Part shown: piece by piece, positions 13,156 to 18,918 of the stretch
Position numbering within the stretch: the stretch's first letter is position 1
Layout of the letters: every line of letters starts with the position of its first letter
NCBI GenBank assembly: GCA_964439885.1
Contig: CAYTPE010000022.1
Location: 1 to 18,918, forward strand
Reading direction: 5' to 3'
Length of the DNA stretch: 18,918 nucleotides
Source of the DNA: CAYTPE01 sp964439885
Lineage (GTDB): Bacteria > Patescibacteriota > Patescibacteriia > Magasanikbacterales > GWA2-37-8
Position numbers and translations under genes: made by a program
Notes under the pieces: model-generated
What the model was told of the DNA's origin: nothing
Database searches by the model: none
Seen by the model: the letters and a program-made list of their open reading frames with translations, nothing else

Positions 13156-15396
13156 ATGGTAAAACCAGCATTTTTGCGTACCTTGCTGCGCTATCTTATT
13201 TATACCACCTTTTTCGTTCCCATCATTATCGTTCCGGTGGCGTTTATTTTTCCTTTCATTGTTCCCAAAATTTTATTATTCCGCTCCTTCACTATACTCA
13301 TAGTGGCCACCTATGTCTTGCTCGCCGTCAGCAATTGGCAAGAAATTAAGCTACGCCTATCGCCACTTACCATAGCCGTTCTTTTATTTGTGCTCAGCTT
13401 TACTATTTCCACCATTGCCGGTGTGGATGGCTACCACAGCTTTTGGGACAACCACGAGCGCATGCTGGGGCTCTTTACTATTATCCACTACGCCATTTTT
13501 TATTGCGTTACCACCAGTTTTTTTTCGAGTTGGGTGGACTGGCAAAAAGCGCTCAAAGTTTTTTTGGTCGCCGGTTCAGTAGTGATGTGTGTAGCGCTCA
13601 CGCAAGTGATATTTCCACAGTTCTTACTCAACCAAGGCAACGCGCGCGTTACCAGCACTCTTGGAAATGCTATTTATGTAGGTGGGTATGGTTTGTTCTT
13701 GCTTACCGCCGCGGTACTTCTCTTGTTAAAAGAAAGAAAAGCGAACGCGCAGGGTGTGATGTGGACCAGCCAGGATTCGATTTTCACCAGTATCGCCATG
13801 TTCGTTTTTTTTATAGTCACTGCGTATTACAGTAAAATGCCAAACGACACCGACTGGCTGGCGTTCGCAATTGTTTTTATTTTTTTGGTAGCAGAATCCA
13901 TCGTCATGGCGCTCAACAAATGGCGCGTTATCGAAGCGGCCGCCATTATTCTCGGGCTTATTGGTTTATTTTCGAGCGGCACTCGTGGTTCTATCGTAGG
14001 TTTAGCCGCGGGAGTTTTGGTGGCATTGGTCGGCTATGTCATAGCACTCAAAGCACATCCCACCTTCCGCAAACTGACTGCCGCCGCTCTTGCGGCGCTT
14101 GTGGTGCTGGTAGCTGTTCTTTACGGATTTCGTCACAGCACGTGGGTACAAGAATTACCGGCTGTGGGGCGTGCTGTTAACACATCTCTGAGCGATATCG
14201 AACACAGCCCTCGGTGGATAGCTTGGCAGATCGCTGTCGAAAGCTGGAAGGAGCGTCCACTATTTGGGTGGGGTCCAAATAACTTTTTTTACGCTTTTAA
14301 CGCGCATTACAACCCACGCTCACTCGAATTTGGCTATACCGAAACATGGTTCGACAACGCGCACAACATTGTACTCAATACGTTAGCTGTGCAGGGAGCG
14401 TTTGGTCTGCTCACCTTTTTGGCAGTGTTCGCTGTTACGATTGTCGTTCTTATACGTGGTTACCGCCGAGGTACGCTCGATGTGCATGTAGCAGTCATTG
14501 GTATAGCTTATGTCGCGGCGCATTTAGTGGAAAATGTCACTGTGTTTGAGAATCCTACTTCGTATATCTATTTTATGTTTTGGCTGGCGCTTGCCAATCA
14601 GCTTGCCGACGGCAGAGCGTTAGCAACCGCTAAAACCAAAGTAGCGTCGGTTACCAAAGCAGTTTCAAACGCAACGCTCGGTCTGGTGGCAGTTTTAGCC
14701 GTCGGCCTTATTGCAGTTTTCAATATCCAGCCGGCTCGGGCCAACATGAAGGCTCTGCGCGCTCTACAATACCTCGATGCCGATCCTGAAGTTGGTATGC
14801 AGGCCGCCCAAGAAGCGCTGCAATTCAATTCTCCCCATATTGACGATATCAGAAGTGACATCGGCCGCACGATTACCAGTGTGTTAAACAACAAAGATGC
14901 CGTGCAAAAGTTCGGCTCCGAAAAAATAAAAACCTTGTTTGAACTTGCCTTGCAAGGGTATCAAGCGAACATTGCCCTTCATCCACTCGATATTCGCAAT
15001 CACCTGCAACTTGCCGATCTGGAAGAAAACTACGCGGTTATTACCCAAAACCCGGAATACATCGCTCAGGCGATTGGCGTACTCAATGACGCTCTCACGC
15101 ACTCTCCACGTCGTCAGCAAATTCTTTTTGCGCTTTCAAGTTTTTACGCGCAGATAGGGCAATTTAAAGAAGCCGTACCATATTTAGAAGAAGCTTACAA
15201 CGATGATCCGAAAATTCCCGAAACCTACTGGCGACTTGGATTCACGTATTTATCATTGGGTGATACCCAAAAAACAGCTGAAGTATTCACGAGAGCCGAC
15301 GAAAACCATATCGTATTTACCGGTGAAGACTTGGCACGCATGGATCAAATCAAAGCAGCGTTGCAGAACGCCACAGCTGCCGGCAAGAAAAAATAA
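13156..15396 (+). CDS. O-antigen ligase / O-oligosaccharyltransferase family membrane protein with TPR tail
   Basis: 746 residues from the ATG at 13156. The frame stays open upstream into the GC-rich sequence, but that extension crosses the promoter and is rejected. Residues 10-480 contain about a dozen hydrophobic helices. A large loop carries the Wzy_C hallmark GWGPNNFF...NPRSLEFGYTETWFDNAHNIVLNTLAVQGAFGLL split over residues 371-418, including the conserved Trp, His403 and Gly. A final helix covers about 505-525. Residues 530-735 are soluble TPR-like helices (YQANIALHPLD, YAQIGQFKEAVPYLEEA, YWRLGFTYLSLGDTQKTAEVF). The family moves lipid-linked glycans onto lipid A or proteins at the outer face of the membrane. 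With no sign of LPS genes here, protein or cell-surface polymer glycosylation is the likelier role. It leads a run of glycosyltransferases. Confidence 0.88.
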   Translation: MVKPAFLRTLLRYLIYTTFFVPIIIVPVAFIFPFIVPKILLFRSFTILIVATYVLLAVSNWQEIKLRLSPLTIAVLLFVLSFTISTIAGVDGYHSFWDNHERMLGLFTIIHYAIFYCVTTSFFSSWVDWQKALKVFLVAGSVVMCVALTQVIFPQFLLNQGNARVTSTLGNAIYVGGYGLFLLTAAVLLLLKERKANAQGVMWTSQDSIFTSIAMFVFFIVTAYYSKMPNDTDWLAFAIVFIFLVAESIVMALNKWRVIEAAAIILGLIGLFSSGTRGSIVGLAAGVLVALVGYVIALKAHPTFRKLTAAALAALVVLVAVLYGFRHSTWVQELPAVGRAVNTSLSDIEHSPRWIAWQIAVESWKERPLFGWGPNNFFYAFNAHYNPRSLEFGYTETWFDNAHNIVLNTLAVQGAFGLLTFLAVFAVTIVVLIRGYRRGTLDVHVAVIGIAYVAAHLVENVTVFENPTSYIYFMFWLALANQLADGRALATAKTKVASVTKAVSNATLGLVAVLAVGLIAVFNIQPARANMKALRALQYLDADPEVGMQAAQEALQFNSPHIDDIRSDIGRTITSVLNNKDAVQKFGSEKIKTLFELALQGYQANIALHPLDIRNHLQLADLEENYAVITQNPEYIAQAIGVLNDALTHSPRRQQILFALSSFYAQIGQFKEAVPYLEEAYNDDPKIPETYWRLGFTYLSLGDTQKTAEVFTRADENHIVFTGEDLARMDQIKAALQNATAAGKKK

Positions 15397-15412
15397 TAAA
15401 TGCAATAAGCCC

Positions 15413-16534
15413 ATGAAGCTTGCCTTGTTTTTTACCACCGGGATGTCTCTCTCTATCTGGGAAAAGGTGGGCAATCTTCAGCGTGAAATAGCGTGGTACC
15501 AGGCACTGAGCAATTCCTTTGAAAAAATATACCTTCTCTCGTACGGCGCACCCGAAGCAGAGCTGCGTTTTCAGACTCTCCTCGATAGTCGCATTATCAT
15601 TCTTCCCAACAAATGGCATCTGCCACGTCTACTTTACAGCGTGCTGGTGCCATTTTTGTATCGACGCGTGCTCAGAGACGTCGACGTGTACAAAACCAAC
15701 CAAATGAGCGGGGCGTGGAGCGCGCTCATCGCGCGTTGGTTGTACGGCAAAAAGCTTGTTGTTCGTTGTGGATATGAACTGCTCTTTTTTTTGCGTCAGG
15801 GCCACGCGTCTGCCCTCAAAGTGTGGGCCACGCGTCTGCTCGAGCGCCGTATGTACCGTGCGGCCGACGCGATCATTCTTACTTCCGAGCATGATATGCA
15901 GTTTGTTCATCAAGAGTTTAAGATCGACGAAAGCCGCGTCATGTATCTTCCCAATTACGTCGACACCGAGCTGTTTGCGCCGCATGGATCATTACCACTG
16001 GAATCGAAAGCGATTTTTGTGGGGCGCCTGGTAGAGCAGAAAAATTTGTTCGCGCTCTTTGAGGCACTCTCAGGGGTCAGCTGGACACTCACCGTCGTTG
16101 GTAAGGGGCCGCTCAAAAATGCGCTCGAAGAAAAGGCGCGTGAACTCAAGCTTTCGGTTGCATTTATCGACGCGGTTGCCAACACTGAACTTCCCACCAC
16201 GTTGAACGCCCACCGCTATTATCTGTTACCTTCTTTATACGAGGGGAGCCCTAAAACGCTCATCGAAGCCATGGCTACCGGTCGCGTGTGCGTGGGGACT
16301 AAAGTTCCGGGTATCCAGGAAATTATCATTGACGGTAAGAATGGCATCTTAGCCGAGAATACGAGTAGTGAATCAATCACCGGCGCGCTCCGGCGCGCCG
16401 CCGCTGCCCCGGGCGAGTTATTAGGCAGTAGCGCTCGTGAAACAATTGTGAAACAGTTTTCACTGACTGAACTGAGCGCACGGGAAGTTGCGCTTTATAA
16501 AAATATTTTAAACACACACTCACTGTCATCCTGA
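15413..16534 (+). CDS. GT4-family glycosyltransferase
   Basis: 373 residues from the ATG at 15413 (MKLALFFTTGMSLSIWEKVG), 16 nt after the ligase stop. It has the GT-B fold. The N-terminal acceptor domain covers about 1-175. The C-terminal nucleotide-sugar domain opens at IFVGRLVEQKNL (201-212) and carries the E-x7-E motif EGSPKTLIE (Glu277 and Glu285) followed by the glycine-rich GTKVPGIQEII. These are the retaining glycosyltransferase family 4 signatures. Cytoplasmic, adding a sugar to a growing lipid-linked or surface glycan; donor and acceptor cannot be told. The gene's last codons and TGA stop are supplied by a REP-like repeat, so its C-terminal residues HSLSS are partly repeat-encoded. 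Confidence 0.9.
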   Translation: MKLALFFTTGMSLSIWEKVGNLQREIAWYQALSNSFEKIYLLSYGAPEAELRFQTLLDSRIIILPNKWHLPRLLYSVLVPFLYRRVLRDVDVYKTNQMSGAWSALIARWLYGKKLVVRCGYELLFFLRQGHASALKVWATRLLERRMYRAADAIILTSEHDMQFVHQEFKIDESRVMYLPNYVDTELFAPHGSLPLESKAIFVGRLVEQKNLFALFEALSGVSWTLTVVGKGPLKNALEEKARELKLSVAFIDAVANTELPTTLNAHRYYLLPSLYEGSPKTLIEAMATGRVCVGTKVPGIQEIIIDGKNGILAENTSSESITGALRRAAAAPGELLGSSARETIVKQFSLTELSAREVALYKNILNTHSLSS

Positions 16535-16589
16535 GTCCCGAGTACTCGGGACGAAGGATCTCTCTCGCTCCGGCGATAAAGAATGATAG
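16524..16589. repeat. REP-like repeat, copy 3, supplying the stop codon of the GT4 gene
   Basis: It starts TGTCATCCTGA like copies 1 and 2, contains the perfect 18-bp palindrome GTCCCGAGTACTCGGGAC (16535-16552) and AAGGATCT, and ends near AAAGAATGATA, a weak inverted match to the left end. The TGA at 16532-16534 inside the repeat terminates the upstream gene. Confidence 0.65.
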
Positions 16590-16625
16590 TTAGTTGGTTT
16601 TGTAAAGAGTTTCGAAAAAATATTT

Positions 16626-17432
16626 ATGCCTCTTGTCAGCGTCATCATGTCGGTTTACAATGGCGAACGCTATCTCGCGCAAGCAGTCGAGAGTATTTTG
16701 GCGCAGACGGAAACAGATTTTGAATTTATTATCATCAACGACGGCTCCACCGACGGTACTGCTGAGTTGCTCCGTTCCTATGCGACGCGCGATACGCGTA
16801 TCATAGTACTCGACCAGTCGAACCACGGTCTCACCGTATCGCTCAATCGGGCGCTCAGCGAAGCGCGGGGCACCTATATCGCGCGTATGGATGCCGACGA
16901 CATATCTGCGCCAGATCGTTTAAAAAAACAAATTGCCCGGCTTGCCACTCATCCAGACTATGGGTGTGTTGGCTCAGATATACTACGTATTGATGAGCAT
17001 GGTGCGGAAAAAGGTGTGGAGAAATTGTCACGTTTTGACATCGTGAAGCGACTGCCGAAGCGCAACACGCTCGTGCACGGTTCGCTCATGTTTCGCGCCG
17101 AGGTTGTTACTTCACTAGGCGGTTATCGCACCGACTACCGTTACGCTCAAGACTACGATTTGCTACTGCGCCTGCTGAGTGTTGCCAAGGTTGGTTGCGT
17201 GCCCGAAGTGCTGTATCAGCTGCGCGAAACAAAAAACTCGGTAACGTCCCGCCATCTCTTCTCGCAACTCTCGTGCACTGCTCGGGCTAAGTACGAGCAT
17301 CACTTGCGGGTGAGGCATGGTTCAGGTACCACACTTCTCAAGGCATGGCTGTGGGTCGGTTCGTATGTATATACTTTTTTTATTATTTATAAAGCAGGTC
17401 TGCCAGCATTAAAATCGTTAATACGCGTATGA
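16626..17432 (+). CDS. GT2-family glycosyltransferase (GT-A fold)
   Basis: 268 residues. It opens with the family-2 pattern PLVSVIMSVYNGERYLAQAV (2-21) and IIINDGSTDGT (35-45). The metal- and nucleotide-binding motif is DADD (89-92) and a catalytic-loop motif is AQDYDLLLRL (174-183). The C-terminus has a short hydrophobic segment (WVGSYVYTFFIIYKAGL) that may touch the membrane. An inverting cytoplasmic transferase for a surface glycan. The stop overlaps the next start as ATGA, so the two GT2 genes are translationally coupled. It lies about 90 nt after the GT4 gene across a REP-like repeat, so it may share the same transcript. No Shine-Dalgarno is visible. Confidence 0.9.
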   Translation: MPLVSVIMSVYNGERYLAQAVESILAQTETDFEFIIINDGSTDGTAELLRSYATRDTRIIVLDQSNHGLTVSLNRALSEARGTYIARMDADDISAPDRLKKQIARLATHPDYGCVGSDILRIDEHGAEKGVEKLSRFDIVKRLPKRNTLVHGSLMFRAEVVTSLGGYRTDYRYAQDYDLLLRLLSVAKVGCVPEVLYQLRETKNSVTSRHLFSQLSCTARAKYEHHLRVRHGSGTTLLKAWLWVGSYVYTFFIIYKAGLPALKSLIRV

Positions 17433-18292
17433 TTCTTTCGTGTATTATTTCCACCTATGGCAAAGAGGCGGCTGTGCTCGAAGCTACCCTCAAGCGGTTG
17501 CTGCCATTCCCATTTGACGCGGTCGAAATTATTGTAGTCGATCAAAATCCCGATCGACGCATGGAGGCGGTGTGCGGCCGTTTGCAATCCGTGTTTCCTC
17601 CGCTTGCGCTTTCCTATGTTGCTTCCGGCGAGCGTGGACTGTCTCGCGGACGTAATGTGGGTATTAAGCACGCTCACGGTGCATGGTTGTATTTTTGCGA
17701 TGACGACGTCGAATTTCATCCGGCCGATTGGGGCGCTTTTCTCAGCTATCTTTCCGAACGCGGCGATCGCGCGCTTATGCTATACGGCCAACTTTTTCAG
17801 TCCGGTACCACCAAACCATACTTGCGTCGCGCCGCCCACACGCCACGTTTATCGTATTGGAATTTTGACGGCATGAGCAGCGTGGGTTTGTTGTTTAGTA
17901 AGAAAGCTATCGAACGAATTGGTTTTTTTGACGAACGTTTTGGTGTCGGCTCCATCTATGGAGCAGGGGAGGAGGCTGATATGATTTTACGCGCCATTGG
18001 CCACTCAATTCCCGTGGAGTATTGGCCCGCGTTTCAGGTATCGCATCCAGCTAGCACGCCAGATTTTTCTCGCGCCAGTTCATACGGAACAGGTCTTGGC
18101 GCGCTCTATCACAAACACCTCCATGATTCGTTCGGCGCGTGGTTCGCTCTCACCTGTAAATATATATTTGAAATTTCATTCCGAGCGGCGCTTATCGTGT
18201 ATTATCGCGTCGTGGGCAAAGAAGCGTGGGCCACGTTTCATGCCACCTATATTCTCGCTTTTTGGCAACACCTATGGAAACCACTTCAGTAA
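17429..18292 (+). CDS. GT2-family glycosyltransferase, rhamnosyl/galactosyl-transferase-like
   Basis: 287 residues from the ATG at 17429, overlapping the previous stop by 4 nt. Motifs: IISTYGKE (6-13), EIIVVDQNPD (33-42), RGLSRGRNVGI (69-79) and the metal-binding CDDDVEF (90-96). The later acidic motif GAGEEADMILRA (178-189) supplies the likely catalytic base. A hydrophobic C-terminus (FEISFRAALIVYYRVV) suggests membrane association. The GLSRGRNxGI plus DDD combination is typical of family-2 enzymes in surface polysaccharide loci. Substrate unknown. Its 3' end overlaps the next gene by 19 nt, which supports one co-translated operon. Confidence 0.88.
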   Translation: MILSCIISTYGKEAAVLEATLKRLLPFPFDAVEIIVVDQNPDRRMEAVCGRLQSVFPPLALSYVASGERGLSRGRNVGIKHAHGAWLYFCDDDVEFHPADWGAFLSYLSERGDRALMLYGQLFQSGTTKPYLRRAAHTPRLSYWNFDGMSSVGLLFSKKAIERIGFFDERFGVGSIYGAGEEADMILRAIGHSIPVEYWPAFQVSHPASTPDFSRASSYGTGLGALYHKHLHDSFGAWFALTCKYIFEISFRAALIVYYRVVGKEAWATFHATYILAFWQHLWKPLQ

Positions 18293-18918
18293 CTTTTTGG
18301 CGCCGACACCATTTTGATCTGCTCTTTGGCGTCTTCCTGGCGGTGGCAACACTTGTCTACCTTTGGTTATCCACCCGGTTTACGACCTTTTGGGAAGACG
18401 AACTGTATTCGGTAATGTATGCCAAGCAGGGGATAGGGTTCTTTCTTCAGAATTATTTCGTGCATCCGGATAATCATCCGCCGCTGTATTACCTACTGCT
18501 CAATATATGGCAGAAGCTATGGTATATCGATTTTCGCAATGACTACTTATTTCGTCTTTTTTCTATCATCTGGCACAGTGCCACGGTGTGGTTTGTCGCG
18601 TACAAGTTGCTGAGTACTCGTAAAGAGCGGGCCATGTACGCACTTCTCGGGTTTTGTTCGTCCTTCTTTTTCACCTACAGCCACATGGCGCGTTACTATA
18701 CGCTCGCCGCTTTTTTGGTGGTGGTTTCATTTTATTTTTTACGCGCATGGTTAAACGAGCAGGGGAGTCTGTTGCCTTGGATACTGGCTATGACGCTCGT
18801 GGCGTTCACCGATTATCCATCGTACCTATTTGCCGGGGCAATCGGTGTGGTATTTTTTGCGCGAGCTCGTTTTCCGTGGCGGCGTGTCAGCGCGCAATGG
18901 TATTATGTGGTGTTGCAT
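18274..18918 (+). CDS. GT-C membrane glycosyltransferase (GT39/ArnT-like), 3' end cut by window edge
   Basis: 215 codons are visible from the ATG at 18274, running off the window. The first transmembrane helix covers about 14-32. The first outer loop carries FWEDELYS (39-46), where the acidic pair is the expected catalytic site, and then HPDNHPPLYYLLL (64-76). The acidic loop plus HPP-L-Y-Y combination is the hallmark of polyprenyl-phosphate-sugar-dependent transferases (dolichol-phosphate-mannose mannosyltransferase-like, GT39/GT83). Further helices follow at about 95-112, 119-145, 160-180 and 182-195. It would add sugars on the outer face of the membrane from a lipid-linked donor. The start lies within the end of the GT2 gene. 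Confidence 0.85.
   Translation, partial: METTSVTFWRRHHFDLLFGVFLAVATLVYLWLSTRFTTFWEDELYSVMYAKQGIGFFLQNYFVHPDNHPPLYYLLLNIWQKLWYIDFRNDYLFRLFSIIWHSATVWFVAYKLLSTRKERAMYALLGFCSSFFFTYSHMARYYTLAAFLVVVSFYFLRAWLNEQGSLLPWILAMTLVAFTDYPSYLFAGAIGVVFFARARFPWRRVSAQWYYVVLH

Noticed and set aside
16626..18292. UGA recoding as in some CPR lineages (Gracilibacteria/Absconditabacteria)
   Set aside because: UGA ends the GT4 gene and the first GT2 gene at sensible lengths, with the ATGA overlap to the next gene.
1..18918. CRISPR array, tRNA genes, insertion-sequence transposase or phage integrase
   Set aside because: No regularly spaced direct repeats, no cloverleaf with a T-loop GTTCRA core in a tRNA context, and no transposase or integrase motifs in any credible frame.

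Overview
The window reads as a chromosome segment of a Patescibacteria/CPR bacterium (Parcubacteria-like is my best guess), with one block that looks foreign. The CPR assignment is inferred from four things. There is an ECF sigma factor followed by a DUF5667-type anti-sigma protein. There is a very long secreted S-layer-like protein whose N-terminal 'VYAVDNSG..YRYF' modules I associate with CPR surface proteins. An O-antigen-ligase/TPR protein leads a run of glycosyltransferases. Shine-Dalgarno sites are mostly weak or absent. UGA is used as an ordinary stop, so the code is standard.

Layout. 1-2153 (minus): a truncated protein that may end in a HExxH motif, preceded in the same operon by a membrane-anchored protein with an extracellular beta-rich region. 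2154-3190: a REP/MITE-like repeat, then a small excisionase-like HTH gene with its own promoter and three evenly spaced copies of one operator palindrome. 3191-5182: the sigma/anti-sigma pair. 5183-5411: a structured leader. 5412-9053: the S-layer-like gene, with a strongly biased codon set suggesting very high expression, closed by a textbook terminator. 9054-9378: repeats and a strong promoter.

9379-13037: a long structured leader and then three very GC-rich genes. These are a six-module Cys-rich secreted protein, a TPR/proline-rich membrane protein and an Asp/Leu-linker lipoprotein. Their families, codon choice and strong Shine-Dalgarno sites point to Myxococcota-like bacteria. The first and third share an unrecognised C-terminal domain of about 90 residues. 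The block is either a horizontal acquisition or an assembly chimera; the sequence alone cannot decide.

13038-18918: CPR-like sequence resumes abruptly with a terminator, a sigma70-type promoter and a glycan cluster on the plus strand: an O-antigen ligase/O-oligosaccharyltransferase with a TPR tail, one GT4, two GT2 and a truncated GT-C transferase. A plausible reading is a cell-surface locus in which an envelope sigma factor, an S-layer protein and surface glycosylation genes lie together. The most interesting items are the foreign block and its paralogous C-terminal domain, the structured and boxA-like leaders inside it, and the three phased operators upstream of the HTH gene.
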